Assembly: GCF_003313385.1 (NCBI RefSeq)
Contig: NZ_QMHN01000001.1
Location: 1-64,000 of the forward strand
DNA: 64,000 nt
Direction of reading: 5' to 3'
Source: Pedobacter chitinilyticus
Lineage (GTDB): Bacteria; Bacteroidota; Bacteroidia; Sphingobacteriales; Sphingobacteriaceae
The notes under the pieces were generated by a model. It did not search any database. It was not told the DNA's origin and saw nothing but the letters and a program-made list of their open reading frames with translations. The translations under genes were made by a program, and so were the position numbers. Below, in pieces: positions 45,701-54,388 of the stretch. Numbering within the stretch: position 1 is the first letter of the stretch; every line of letters starts with the position of its first letter.

Positions 45701-46231
45701 TCTACCTCCGCCACCAGCAGCGGCCTTTAAAATGACCGGAAAGCCAATGGCTTCGGCTTTTTTCAACGCACTTTGCTCGTCCTTTGGATCAAGGATGCCA
45801 TCTTCAATCACAGGAACATTGATGGATCTGGCTAATGTTTTTGCTGCAATTTTGTCCCCCAGTTGTTCCATCACTTCAGGGCTAGGTCCTACAAAGATGA
45901 TTCCTTCCTCCCTGCACCGCTTGGCAAAAGTTACATTTTCACTTAAAAAGCCATAACCTGGATGTATGGCATCTACATGATTGTTTTTTGCAACATTAAT
46001 GATAGCTTCAATATCGAGATAAGGTTTTAGCGGCTCATTATCCTTCCCAATCTGGTAAGCTTCATCTGCCTTGTAGCGATGTAGGGAATACCTATCTTCA
46101 AAAGTGTAAATGGCAGTCGTTCTAATGCCCATCTCTGAAGCGGCACGTAATACTCTAATCGCAATTTCGCCTCTGTTTGCTACGAGGAGTTTTTTAATGA
46201 TTTTTTGTTCATTGGTAGTGTTTGTGTTCAT
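42770..46231 (-). CDS. pyc: Pyruvate carboxylase
   Basis: Biotin enzyme that makes oxaloacetate from pyruvate, bicarbonate and ATP to refill the TCA cycle. The 1153-residue single chain has the biotin carboxylase part (about 10-465, with GGGGRGMRVV and EVNPRIQVEHTVTEE), the carboxyltransferase TIM barrel (about 545-815, with FRDAHQSLVATRMR and ALHTHDT), the PYC/tetramer domain (about 840-1040), and a biotinyl domain with biotin Lys1119 in EAMKMES. This is the usual alpha4 layout and length. It is not linked to icmF. No clear promoter box was seen in the 309-bp gap upstream, 46232-46540. Confidence 0.96.
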   Translation of the reverse strand: MNTNTTNEQKIIKKLLVANRGEIAIRVLRAASEMGIRTTAIYTFEDRYSLHRYKADEAYQIGKDNEPLKPYLDIEAIINVAKNNHVDAIHPGYGFLSENVTFAKRCREEGIIFVGPSPEVMEQLGDKIAAKTLARSINVPVIEDGILDPKDEQSALKKAEAIGFPVILKAAAGGGGRGMRVVRERDTVLSSFKEASSEALKAFGDGTIFIEKFIEAPKHIEVQLLADNYGNIVHLFERDCSVQRRFQKVVEIAPAPNLPQETKDEIYGYAIAIAKAVNYNNAGTVEFLVDQDNRVYFIEVNPRIQVEHTVTEEITGIDIVRNQLLIAQGVSLSDPKIRIPNQESVHINGFAIQCRITTEDPENGFKPDYGTLIAYRNAGGFGIRLDEGSAYQGMKISPFFDSMIVKVTASGRTLSSVAKRLHRSLSEFKIRGVTTNILFLQNVITHEKFIKGECTVNFIDQHQQLFKVKKLKDSSTKLLRYLGNIKVNGHPDVKNFEPNKKFRTPIIPSTNFTGQHPKGSKDLLTEIGRTAFLQKIREGQQIQYTDTTFRDAHQSLVATRMRSKDILAVADGFALENPEIFSAEVWGGATFDVALRFLHECPWERLQKIRAAMPNILLQMLFRGSNAVGYSAYPRNIIQQFVAKAWENGIDIFRIFDSLNNIESMLPAIKYVSEDTQAIAQACLCYTGDVLRKDHNKYNLNYYVDLAKRLEDAGAHMLAIKDMAGLLKPNAAEVLIPALRENVNIPIALHTHDTAGTQIATYLKAIEAGIDSIDCALASFSGTTSQPSLNSMAALMKGNVRENQLNIKSLNDYSNYWEAVREMYYPFESDLKSSTAEVYDNEIPGGQYSNLRQQAEGVGLGHQIAKIKENYTTVNQLFGDIVKVTPSSKVVGDMALFMTANSLSADDVLDENQNHSFPASVVGFFKGDLGVPFGGFPEKLRNIVLRNEKEIPAPKAQLLPDVDITASSNGFYEKYPESSFLDYLSYEMFPKVYDEYYHHKENYGVVTEIPTPAFFYPLETGQELRIQLRKGIVIHVKLIYVSSADEEGLRTVTFELNGTNRTIKIKDNSITSLKPIHEKATDPNKQIGAPLQGSLASVMVKEGDEVKSGTPLFVIEAMKMESTVSSPSAGKVKRVVLSANTMVDQNDMVIELE

Positions 46232-46426
46232 GTTTTTTACAGGTTTAATTAAAATGTCTGGCCATTTTTCAATAGCTTAAGTCCAGATTTTAATAGATAA
46301 ATTATTGGTTAGACGCTGGTTTTTACAGCTTTACAAATTTTATCAATTAAAACGTGAAAAACAATGTTTTTGTAAAAAACTTGTTACCTCTTTTTGGAGT
46401 GACGTTTTTGGATTTTTTCTAGAGAT

Positions 46427-46461
46427 AAAAAAGAGCGATAGAATTGAAGTCCATCGCTCTT
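46427..46461 (-). terminator. Terminator of the small hypothetical gene
   Basis: Stem AAGAGCGAT (46431-46439) with ATCGCTCTT (46453-46461); on the minus strand a run of six T follows. It ends the cmk-to-46541 block before pyc. Confidence 0.8.
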
Positions 46462-46540
46462 TTAGTTGGGTTTGAAATTTATGTTTCAAATGAACCACAT
46501 AGGCACATAGAAAACTTAATAGTATTAACTTACTCAGAAA

Positions 46541-47002
46541 TCAAGCTATTTTAATCAGATTTTTTTCTTCGGGTGTAAGATTTTTTAATTGTACGGTCAC
46601 ATTAGTAGAAGTGAAGCCAGATTCTCCAAATTCAATATATACGTCACCATTAAAAGAATGTAGGTTGAATCTTTTGATGGCACCGTGTCCTAAAGCGATC
46701 TTGCTTTCTATGAAGATTAAATTTGAATACAGTTTTTGTTTGCCGATTTTACGAGAAACTATAATTGTTAAGGCGTTTTCAAGAAAAATTAAATCACATT
46801 TTGTAAATAAGTATTTGCCATTTTTTAATCCTGAAGTACTCGTTTCACAAGTTACATCAGTTTTTTCGAGGAGTATTTTGTCATGATATTTTTCACGAAT
46901 AAAGGTGAGCTGTTTTAGAACATCCTTATGGTTATTTTTATATGAAAAGAAAATGAGTAATGCTAGTGTTAAAGGAAAGATGATAATTGGTATTGCTATC
47001 AT
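46541..47002 (-). CDS. Single-helix membrane protein, unknown function
   Basis: A 153-residue protein with one N-terminal membrane helix (about 2-20) and a soluble beta-rich domain carrying a LIFIESKIALGHGAIKRF segment. Not recognised. It begins 5 nt after the DUF1080 gene stop and so probably shares its transcript, ending at the terminator at 46427-46461. Confidence 0.7.
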   Translation of the reverse strand: MIAIPIIIFPLTLALLIFFSYKNNHKDVLKQLTFIREKYHDKILLEKTDVTCETSTSGLKNGKYLFTKCDLIFLENALTIIVSRKIGKQKLYSNLIFIESKIALGHGAIKRFNLHSFNGDVYIEFGESGFTSTNVTVQLKNLTPEEKNLIKIA

Positions 47003-47007
47003 AGCAG

Positions 47008-47835
47008 TTATTTTCTTAGTTCCTCTAAAACCTTTTCCAGTTTCTTTTTATCACTAACATAAGGTTGCAAATCAAATAATTTCACTACCCTAAATTCAAT
47101 AGGGTGACTTTCACTTTGTAACGCAATATATCCGCCAGTTAAAGCTTTGCCATCTTGTTTTATTTTTGGATCGAAATTACCCACGCCACCACCGCCAATT
47201 TTTGGATGGGTATAAGTTAGGACGGTATCTCCGTTAATGATATGCTTGATGATAGAATCGCCCAATACCAAAAACTCGGCAGTCACCCATTGTTCGCCAT
47301 GGTAAGTTTTTGAAGTGCTGTTTAAACAGTGTGGCGTAAACAAGCTGTCTCTAATTTCAATCGTAGTTCCAGGGGTGCAAACATTCCCCGTCGGACGTTC
47401 GTCTTTGCCATTTCCACCTAAAAACTGACCTTCTATAGAGATGGGAAAATTTTGCTCTTTGAGCATGGTTGCAGGATCTTGAGAATGCAGCATCGCACCA
47501 CTGTTTCTTAATGCCCATTCTTCACCGCCTTTTGCTTGTTGGCCCACAAATCTGTATTCTACCTTTAAGAGGTAATTGGAGAAGGGCTTTTTGTAGAAAA
47601 TATGTCCGTATTGCTTATCAAAATTTTCATAACCATCATATTTCACCTTCATCAATCCTTTTTCTACATAAAAAGTGTTGCCAAAATTCTCATTGTATTC
47701 ATGTTTGGCAATTTTAATGTTCCAATCTTTAAGATCTTTTCCGTTAAAAAGATTGATCCAACCTTTTTGGGCAAAACCATGAAATGAACTGAATAATAAA
47801 AAGGTAAGGAGTGGGAGTTGAAATTGTCTAAGCAT
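47008..47835 (-). CDS. DUF1080 (3-keto-disaccharide hydrolase-like) secreted protein
   Basis: A signal peptide (about 1-22, ending FAQ) is followed by GWINLFNGKDLKDW, the hallmark start of DUF1080, and a concanavalin-like beta-sandwich including NSGAMLHSQDP, QFLGG and GGYIALQSE. Some family members hydrolyse 3-keto-glycosides; many others are uncharacterised and probably bind or cleave sugars. It is 275 residues, about normal. The activity here is not provable from sequence. Confidence 0.88.
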   Translation of the reverse strand: MLRQFQLPLLTFLLFSSFHGFAQKGWINLFNGKDLKDWNIKIAKHEYNENFGNTFYVEKGLMKVKYDGYENFDKQYGHIFYKKPFSNYLLKVEYRFVGQQAKGGEEWALRNSGAMLHSQDPATMLKEQNFPISIEGQFLGGNGKDERPTGNVCTPGTTIEIRDSLFTPHCLNSTSKTYHGEQWVTAEFLVLGDSIIKHIINGDTVLTYTHPKIGGGGVGNFDPKIKQDGKALTGGYIALQSESHPIEFRVVKLFDLQPYVSDKKKLEKVLEELRK

Positions 47836-47907
47836 CTTAATTAGAATTACGTTTAAAATCAGAAGTTTCTAAGATAAGGTAACGATGTTAAACTTACAAC
47901 AGCTAGT

Positions 47908-49389
47908 TTACCAGCTGCCGCCAGATCCACCGCCGCTACTACTGCCGCCACCCCAACTGCCCGATGATGAAGAGGACGAAGATGATGAAGATGATGACGA
48001 AGACGAGGAGGAGCTTGTACTGCGAACAAGTTTACTGAGGACTACGGCACCTAAAAATATTTTATGCTTGCAAAACTGACAGATTTGTACACGTTCTGCT
48101 TGGCCAGCACTGCTATATGTAGCCGCTTTAATGGTTTTTACTTCGGGCTCAGCTAGTGTAGTAAAATGGCATTTTTCGCAACGGATATAGTGAAGCGCTT
48201 TTTCCCCTGGCCATTCCACAATTTTTACTTCATTGGGTTTGTTGCCAAGCCAAATTTGATAGGTTTTGGCCTCTATAAGTTCCTCTTTGTATTGGCCTTC
48301 GCTCAAATAAGGTTTACCATTGCTGTTTTTGTTGCGGTCTACCCTGTGGTAATTTTCGAAACCCTCTGGCGCAATCAATTGTTGTTTTAGCGCTTTGTTT
48401 TTATTGTATTGCTTCAATAGGCCAATCAGTGAAAGTGGTGCAAAAGGGATAAAAAAAAGCATTTTGTTGAGATAGACCTGCATAGCTTCGAGGTAACTGG
48501 CCACGTCTACATGCTGACTTTTGATCACTTTTCTGCCAGTGTTAAAACGCATGGTAAGTATTAGTGAGGCAACCAAAGCTAATGTCCAAGGAAGATATTT
48601 TAGATCAAATACCTTAAACACATTTAGCTCAAGGGAAACGAAAAAGAAAATGCTAGCAAAAATTGCAAAAAAGATAACAAAGCATCCGATAACAATACTT
48701 TTAGCTTCGAAATCATCTTTTTTGATTGGTCTGTTTGCCTTGGGTACAATACGTTTGCTAAACCTAAATAGCCCGAAATATCCTAAAATCACTAAAGCAA
48801 TGGCGATTAAACTTGTGCTATTTCGATCAATAAAGGTTGGCGATTTAGGTAGGATAGAGTTCAGTTCGGCAACGCCGTCAGGACTACTCAATACTTGCTC
48901 AATCACTTTTGAAGCAGCTATAATCCCTTGTCCGTAATCCCCTTCTTTAAAATCTGGGACCAACGCTCTTTCTCCAATTTGTTTTAAGCGAACATCAGGA
49001 AGCAGACCTTCAATACCAGAGCCAGTAATGAAACGATATCGTCTCCGATCTTTCGCCACTAAAAGCAATAAGCCGTTGTTAGCTCCTTTTTTGCCAATGC
49101 CCCAAGTGTTAAAGAGGGTATAGGCAAAATTAAAATCATCATCCTGAGCGGTAAAATCACTAATGACTACAATGGCATATTCCACTTTGCCTGTGGCTTC
49201 TATCCGCCTGGCAATTTGGTTCAGTTCATCAACCTCACTATAGGTTAAAATCCCATCAGGATTGCTTACATATTGATCCTGCCCTTCTTGTTTAGGATCT
49301 GGAATTTGCGCTACCGTGTATTGCCTTGCCCAGGCAGTAAGTGTAAGAAAACTTAAAATTACTATCGTATAGATTTTCGTTTTAAGCAT
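47908..49389 (-). CDS. TPM-domain membrane protein with zinc ribbon and poly-Ser/Gly tail
   Basis: The 493-residue protein has a signal peptide (about 1-21, ending WAR), a TPM domain (about 35-165, with DGILTYSEVDELNQI and GIGKKGANNGLLLLVAKDRR), several membrane helices (about 195-330), a CxxC-CxxC ribbon (about 405-450), a run of 18 Ser (about 459-476) and a Gly/Ser/Trp-rich end. Such YgcG-like proteins are common but of unclear function; TPM domains have been linked to phosphatase activity or photosystem assembly in plants. It begins 12 nt after cmk and is probably cotranscribed. Confidence 0.85.
   Translation of the reverse strand: MLKTKIYTIVILSFLTLTAWARQYTVAQIPDPKQEGQDQYVSNPDGILTYSEVDELNQIARRIEATGKVEYAIVVISDFTAQDDDFNFAYTLFNTWGIGKKGANNGLLLLVAKDRRRYRFITGSGIEGLLPDVRLKQIGERALVPDFKEGDYGQGIIAASKVIEQVLSSPDGVAELNSILPKSPTFIDRNSTSLIAIALVILGYFGLFRFSKRIVPKANRPIKKDDFEAKSIVIGCFVIFFAIFASIFFFVSLELNVFKVFDLKYLPWTLALVASLILTMRFNTGRKVIKSQHVDVASYLEAMQVYLNKMLFFIPFAPLSLIGLLKQYNKNKALKQQLIAPEGFENYHRVDRNKNSNGKPYLSEGQYKEELIEAKTYQIWLGNKPNEVKIVEWPGEKALHYIRCEKCHFTTLAEPEVKTIKAATYSSAGQAERVQICQFCKHKIFLGAVVLSKLVRSTSSSSSSSSSSSSSSSSSSGSWGGGSSSGGGSGGSW
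47912..48013 (-). repeat. Low-complexity Ser/Gly-coding tract
   Basis: TCN-type Ser codons dominate on the minus strand, so the plus strand reads as a GA-rich GAT/GAA/GAC series. Codons vary between TCA, TCT, TCG and TCC, so it is not a pure microsatellite. Confidence 0.8.
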
Positions 49390-49401
49390 CTCAGTAAGAA
49401 A

Positions 49402-50082
49402 TTAATGTGGTAAAAAGGGAGTTACTTTTTCTAATGCAAAGTTCAGTTGTTCTTCTTCCGTAATATCGGTGTTGTCAAGAATAATCGCATCTTCTGCACG
49501 GGTTAATGGGCTTTCCTCTCTAGTCGTGTCTGCATAATCGCGGTGTGCCAAATTTTCAAACACTTCTTCTAGCGTAATGTTTTGGTCACCTTTGGCCACC
49601 ATTTCTTTGTATCTGCGTTCTGCCCTGATTTTAGGATCTGCAGTCATGAAGAATTTTACCTGTGCATCTGGAAAAACCGCAGTACCAATATCTCGGCCAT
49701 CCATCACAATATTTTTGGATTTGCCCATGCGTTGTTGCTGTTTCACCATCTCCTGACGAACTTCTTTAATGGCCGATACAGGGCTCACTGCTTCTGAAAC
49801 TGGCATTAATCGAATTTCTTCAGAAACTTCCTCGCCGTTAAGGGTAATATGAGACTCGTAATCTTTCGAATGGAAATTTAGCTCAATATGTTGTAGGGCA
49901 TCAATAATGGCATCGTGGTTTTCCAAATCTACGTGGTTACGTAAAAAATACAAGGTGATTGCCCTGTACATGGCGCCACTATCGATATAAATAAAGCCTA
50001 ATTTTTTAGCTAAGGCCTTTGCCAACGTGCTCTTTCCACAAGATGAATAGCCGTCGATGGCTATTACCATATTTTTTCTCAT
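49402..50082 (-). CDS. cmk: Cytidylate kinase
   Basis: Phosphorylates CMP and dCMP. The 226-residue protein has the P-loop IDGYSSCGKSTLAKALAKKLG at about 8-28, YIDSGAMYRAIT for nucleotide binding, VMDGRDIGTAVFPDA and RAERRYKE, all diagnostic of Cmk. I start at ATG 50082. The in-frame TTG at 50091 overlaps the -7 box, and ATG 50070 is another choice. It heads a transcript leading into the TPM gene and is divergent from arfB over a shared promoter region. Confidence 0.95.
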   Translation of the reverse strand: MRKNMVIAIDGYSSCGKSTLAKALAKKLGFIYIDSGAMYRAITLYFLRNHVDLENHDAIIDALQHIELNFHSKDYESHITLNGEEVSEEIRLMPVSEAVSPVSAIKEVRQEMVKQQQRMGKSKNIVMDGRDIGTAVFPDAQVKFFMTADPKIRAERRYKEMVAKGDQNITLEEVFENLAHRDYADTTREESPLTRAEDAIILDNTDITEEEQLNFALEKVTPFLPH

Positions 50083-50088
50083 ACTTGG

Positions 50089-50096
50089 CAAAGATA
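50089..50096 (-). promoter_or_regulatory. -7 box of cmk
   Basis: TATCTTTG on the minus strand, ending 6 nt before the cmk ATG; leaderless or nearly so. No -33 TTG visible. Confidence 0.5.
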
Positions 50097-50102
50097 ATAC
50101 TG

Positions 50103-50136
50103 TTGAGTTTACTTAATGAAATTAAAGCTACATTTG
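50103..50136 (+). promoter_or_regulatory. arfB promoter
   Basis: TTG (50103-50105), 23 bp, TACATTTG (50129-50136). The box ends 5 nt before the arfB ATG at 50142, so the message would have almost no leader. Confidence 0.55.
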
Positions 50137-50141
50137 TTGAT

Positions 50142-50552
50142 ATGTTACCAGATCAGTCAGAAATACTAAAAGTTGTTGGCTTTAAAACATCAAGAAGTGG
50201 GGGGAAGGGAGGACAGAATGTCAATAAGGTTTCCAGCAAAGTAGAGTTGATTTTTAATATTGATGATGCCTATTTTTTCTCCGAAGATGAAAAACAACGG
50301 TTAAAAGAAAAACTTGCTGCGAGATTAGATAGCGAGGGGCTGCTGCATGTTGTTTCTCAAGAAGATAGGAGCCAGTTATTGAATAAGCAACGCACGATAT
50401 TCAAATTGATGGCTATTTTAAAAGCGGGATTGGAAGTTCAGAAAGCGAGGAAAGCCACAAAAATTCCTAGAGCCGTTAAAGAAAAACGTTTGGCTAATAA
50501 AGCGCAACTTTCACAAAAGAAAGAGGGGCGAAGAAAGCTTAATTTCGATTAA
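50142..50552 (+). CDS. arfB: Stalled-ribosome rescue peptidyl-tRNA hydrolase (ArfB/YaeJ)
   Basis: Release-factor-like protein that hydrolyses peptidyl-tRNA on ribosomes halted at the end of broken mRNAs. The 136-residue product has TSRSGGKGGQNVNKVSSKVEL with the catalytic GGQ at about residues 25-27, and a basic C-terminal tail (RAVKEKRLANKAQ...KKEGRRK) that in ArfB enters the empty mRNA channel. I choose ATG 50142 because it gives the family length and fits the promoter. The upstream reading frame overlaps cmk and is not plausible. Confidence 0.9.
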   Translation: MLPDQSEILKVVGFKTSRSGGKGGQNVNKVSSKVELIFNIDDAYFFSEDEKQRLKEKLAARLDSEGLLHVVSQEDRSQLLNKQRTIFKLMAILKAGLEVQKARKATKIPRAVKEKRLANKAQLSQKKEGRRKLNFD

Positions 50553-50609
50553 TCAGTTTCTCCAGTGCCTCGCGATGACGTGTATAGAATACAATTGAGA
50601 TCTAAAGTA

Positions 50610-50655
50610 GCCACAGATACACAAATTATATAAATCAAATCTGTGCATCTGTGGC
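50610..50655. repeat. Interspersed palindrome (GCCACAGAT family), copy 2
   Basis: Arms 50610-50627 and 50638-50655 pair at 16 of 18 positions with a 10-nt loop. It lies between the convergent stops of arfB and lpxR. See copy 1 at 30600-30646. Confidence 0.8.
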
Positions 50656-50674
50656 CAATCAAAAACTTCAAATA

Positions 50675-51628
50675 TTAATTAAATCGATAATACATCGAAA
50701 TGCTACCATACTGATGTGGCTTGGCACTACTCTTTATTTCTTTCGATTGAAAGATCAAACTATAATCTATCGTAAAACGAGGACTGCTATAATTGAAGCC
50801 CAACTGTTGTGAAAACACTAAAGGCTTAGTATCAAAAGTTACAGGGCTTTTGTCGTTAAACAAACTGCCTTTGATGGTAGCATCGTAAGCAACGTAGTTT
50901 AACTGAGGCTTGGCATAAAAGTAAAACTCTTTCTTTTTCAGTTTCTCCGTTTTGCTTTTATTAGCAATAGTTGCATTATAATGTGCCGAATTGAAAAGCT
51001 GATTAAGGTCTCCAGCTCTAAAAAGAATGCCAACACCTGCACCGTTATAAGTTGTTCCTACGTTGGCATAAGTGTCTAAAGTAAAATCTACAGCGTTGCT
51101 ACTGTTGCGGTGTAGCAATTTGGCAAACTGAACATTGACATTGGCGGCAAAATCATTGGCAATTTGATATTCCCAGCCCTGTACTTCATAAAATCCGACA
51201 ATGCTGTGTAGCAAATCTTGAGCTTCTTCACCCAGTGCATCTGGACCAACTACGCCCACATTTAAGCCAACTTTTAAAAGACTTTCCTTCTTGTAAAAAA
51301 GACTGGTTTGTACGCCGCCATATAAATAACCAGCAAATGGTCTGTCGTGGGTTTTTGGATCTGGACGGTAGCCTGAATAGGGATTGTACATTTTTTGACC
51401 TGCAGAAATTTCATAGGTAACTTTTTCTAAGTTGCCTTTTAGTTTCTCTTGGTCAAGTGCCCTTCTAAAATAGACGAAAAGACCGTTGGTATAATAACGG
51501 TCTTGACCATACCACAAATAGGCATCATTATCACTTTTAAAACCAAACTCGTTCTTATACTCTTGCGCAAAAGAACCATAAATAGTAGCTAAAATAGCAA
51601 GGGCAGCCAGAACGAGTTTTTTGTACAT
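50675..51628 (-). CDS. lpxR: LpxR-family lipid A deacylase (DUF2219)
   Basis: Outer-membrane beta-barrel enzyme which in Salmonella removes the 3'-acyloxyacyl part of lipid A. The 317-residue protein has a signal peptide (1-21, ending FAQ), then NEFGFKSDNDAYLW and DRYYTNG with the Asn-Asp and Thr residues of the active site, DRPFAGYLYGG, and the His in LGEEAQDLLHSI. It ends in aromatic barrel strands. It starts 3 nt after lon and is probably in its transcript. The family match is good, activity is presumed. Confidence 0.88.
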   Translation of the reverse strand: MYKKLVLAALAILATIYGSFAQEYKNEFGFKSDNDAYLWYGQDRYYTNGLFVYFRRALDQEKLKGNLEKVTYEISAGQKMYNPYSGYRPDPKTHDRPFAGYLYGGVQTSLFYKKESLLKVGLNVGVVGPDALGEEAQDLLHSIVGFYEVQGWEYQIANDFAANVNVQFAKLLHRNSSNAVDFTLDTYANVGTTYNGAGVGILFRAGDLNQLFNSAHYNATIANKSKTEKLKKKEFYFYAKPQLNYVAYDATIKGSLFNDKSPVTFDTKPLVFSQQLGFNYSSPRFTIDYSLIFQSKEIKSSAKPHQYGSISMYYRFN

Positions 51629-51631
51629 TTT

Positions 51632-54097
51632 TTAGTTGGTACTAGGTTTAGTTTTTATGCTTAAATCAATTGGGTTTTTAACCTTGTCTTTGGTTAATGC
51701 TAAGTTAATAACTTCTTGCATTTCCGTCACATAATGGAATTTTAAATCTTTGATATAATCTTCTTTGATCTCTAAAATGTCCTTACGGTTAGACTTACAT
51801 AAAATGATTTCCTTGATGTTGGCACGTTTTGCCGCCAGTATCTTTTCTTTAATTCCGCCAACTGGAAGCACTTTTCCCCTCAAGGTAATTTCGCCAGTCA
51901 TTGCCAAGTTCGATTTTACCTTACGTTGTGTTAGGGCTGAAGTTAAGGCCGTTAGCATGGTAATACCCGCTGATGGACCATCTTTTGGCGTAGCACCTGC
52001 AGGAACATGAATATGGATATCGAAATTGTCGAAAATGTCGTGGTCAATGCCGAATTGTTTAGAATGTGCTCTGATGTAAGCCAATGCAATTACCGCAGAT
52101 TCTTTCATCACATCACCCAAATTTCCTGTTAAGGTCAATTTGCCCTTGCCAGGACTTAAGCTTGCTTCGATAAATAAGATATCACCACCTACTTGAGTCC
52201 ACGCTAAACCAGTAACCACACCAGCTACTTCGTTCCCTTCGTAGGCATCTTTATCAAAAATAGGAGCGCCCAATATGCGTTCAATATCTTCGGTATCTAA
52301 ATTAGGTTCATAAGGTTCGTCCATGGCAATTTTAGTGGCCACACCACGTACTAAGGAACCGATTTTTTTCTCCAAACCACGCACACCACTTTCTCTGGTA
52401 TAATCTTCAATCACCTTTTCAATCAATGAATTTTTAAGTGTGATTTGTTTTGCTTCTAAGCCGTGTACCTCTTTTTGTTTTGGTAACAAGTATTTTTTAG
52501 CAATCTCTATTTTCTCTTCAATGGTATAGCCGTTTACTTCAATAATTTCCATACGGTCTAATAAAGCAGGTTGTATAGTGCTTAATGAGTTTGCGGTAGC
52601 AATAAAAAGCACGTTAGAAAGGTCGTATTCTGCCTCTACGTAATGATCGTTAAAAGCACTGTTTTGTTCTGGGTCAAGTACTTCTAGCAAAGCTGATGAA
52701 GGGTCGCCACGAAAATCGGAACCTACTTTATCAATTTCATCCAATACAAACACAGGGTTATCGGCACCAGCTTTTTTAATAGACTGAATGATACGTCCAG
52801 GCATCGCACCAATGTAGGTTTTACGATGACCACGAATTTCCGCCTCATCTCTTACACCACCCAATGCCATACGAACATATTTACGGTTAAGTGCTTTGGC
52901 AATAGATTTACCCAGAGAGGTTTTACCTACTCCTGGAGGGCCAACCAAGCATAAAATTGGCGCTTTCATATCACGTTTTAGCTTTAATACCGCTAAATAT
53001 TCGATGATACGTTGTTTTACTTTTTCAAGACCGAAATGATCCTTATCTAAAACACGTTGCGCTCTTTTTAAGTCGAAATTATCCTTAGTGAACTCATTCC
53101 AAGGAAGGTCTAAAAGTAATTCGAGGTAATTCATTTGAATAGAATAATCAGGCGCTGCAGGATTCATGCGACCTAATTTTTCCAGTTCTTTGTTGAAATG
53201 CTGGGTAACGCTGGCGTTCCATTTTTTCTTTTTACCTCGTGCTTGTAATGCTTCAAATTCCAAATCAGAAGAATTACCCAATTCCTCTTGAATGGTTTTT
53301 AACTGTTGATTAAGGAAATAATCACGTTGCTGCTTATCCAAATCAGTACGTACCTTAGACTGTATCTGATTTTTAAGTTCAAGCATCTGCAACTCTTGCG
53401 TAAGCAATTCCATTACCATTTCGGCACGTTTGCGCAAATTGCCCATTTCAAGCATGCTTTGCTTGTCGGCCATTTCGGCATTCATGTTCGAAGAAATGAA
53501 ATTGATCAGGAAAGAAGTGCTTTCGATATTCTTTAAAGCAATACCTGCTTCACTTGGAATATTTGGCGAAAGCTGTATAATTTGGCTCGACATCTCTTTG
53601 ATGGCCGCTACCAAATTTTTAAACTCCTTATCGTTTTTATGCTTTGTTTCGGTAAACTTAGCCACCACCGCTTTAATAAACGGTTCGGTTTGTACTTCCT
53701 GTACCAGTTGGAAACGTTGCTTGCCTTGTATAATTACCGTGGTATTCCCATCAGGCATTTGCAGCATTTTAATGATGTTGGCTACCGTACCCACGCTATG
53801 GAGCTGGTCAAAAGAAGGATCTTCAATAGAAACATCTTTTTGGGCCACTACACCAATCACTCTATCACCTTTGTAGGCTTCTTTAATCAGTTTTATTGAT
53901 TTATCTCTACCAACTGTAATTGGAATTACCACGCCAGGAAACAAAACAGTGTTTCTCAAAGGCAGGATAGAAAGTATTTCGGGAGTATCTTCGTTGTTCA
54001 TGTCGTCTTCATCTTGTTGCGACATTAACGGGAAAAACTCGGTATCTTCGTTTATAATGGGTAAAGTATTAAAATCAAACGGGTCTTGTTTGCTCAT
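51632..54097 (-). CDS. lon: ATP-dependent protease Lon
   Basis: Cytosolic AAA+ serine protease degrading damaged and regulatory proteins. The 821-residue chain has the Lon N-terminal substrate domain (about 40-240), a coiled-coil linker, the AAA+ module with Walker A GPPGVGKT (Lys392) and DEIDK, and the protease domain with Ser709 in GPSAGI and Lys750 in GGIKEK forming the dyad. Full length. It is the first gene of a probable lon-lpxR operon. Confidence 0.97.
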   Translation of the reverse strand: MSKQDPFDFNTLPIINEDTEFFPLMSQQDEDDMNNEDTPEILSILPLRNTVLFPGVVIPITVGRDKSIKLIKEAYKGDRVIGVVAQKDVSIEDPSFDQLHSVGTVANIIKMLQMPDGNTTVIIQGKQRFQLVQEVQTEPFIKAVVAKFTETKHKNDKEFKNLVAAIKEMSSQIIQLSPNIPSEAGIALKNIESTSFLINFISSNMNAEMADKQSMLEMGNLRKRAEMVMELLTQELQMLELKNQIQSKVRTDLDKQQRDYFLNQQLKTIQEELGNSSDLEFEALQARGKKKKWNASVTQHFNKELEKLGRMNPAAPDYSIQMNYLELLLDLPWNEFTKDNFDLKRAQRVLDKDHFGLEKVKQRIIEYLAVLKLKRDMKAPILCLVGPPGVGKTSLGKSIAKALNRKYVRMALGGVRDEAEIRGHRKTYIGAMPGRIIQSIKKAGADNPVFVLDEIDKVGSDFRGDPSSALLEVLDPEQNSAFNDHYVEAEYDLSNVLFIATANSLSTIQPALLDRMEIIEVNGYTIEEKIEIAKKYLLPKQKEVHGLEAKQITLKNSLIEKVIEDYTRESGVRGLEKKIGSLVRGVATKIAMDEPYEPNLDTEDIERILGAPIFDKDAYEGNEVAGVVTGLAWTQVGGDILFIEASLSPGKGKLTLTGNLGDVMKESAVIALAYIRAHSKQFGIDHDIFDNFDIHIHVPAGATPKDGPSAGITMLTALTSALTQRKVKSNLAMTGEITLRGKVLPVGGIKEKILAAKRANIKEIILCKSNRKDILEIKEDYIKDLKFHYVTEMQEVINLALTKDKVKNPIDLSIKTKPSTN

Positions 54098-54154
54098 TCA
54101 GTTTGTATATTAAAATTGGGCGACATTATGACAGCATCGCCACATTAAATTTAT

Positions 54155-54183
54155 CAAATATATTGCAGGGCTAGTAGTTTCAA
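54155..54183 (-). promoter_or_regulatory. lon promoter
   Basis: TTG (54183-54181), 18 bp, TATATTTG (54162-54155); leader about 50 nt. It matches the housekeeping promoter and shows no heat-shock-specific sequence that I can recognise. Confidence 0.7.
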
Positions 54184-54388
54184 CTCCTGTGCCAAAAATC
54201 ATATTTGAAGGTCACAAAACAGTTGTCATAAAAAAAGCGGTAAAAAAGTCATGTGAAATAAATCTATTTAATAAAAATCATATTTAGCATAATTGTTCGT
54301 TTATTGATATTATTGCACAATAAAAGTAAATTGGTACAACATTTTTAATTTTACAATTGAGTACGTAGATTTACCTAAAACATTTTTA

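Noticed and set aside
47885..48079. Acidic Pro-rich plus-strand frame opposite the TPM gene end
   Set aside because: It is a mirror of the poly-Ser/Gly tract of a well-supported gene.
50019..50141. Longer N-terminus for arfB reaching into cmk
   Set aside because: The extra residues overlap the opposite gene, are unlike ArfB, and would precede the arfB promoter.
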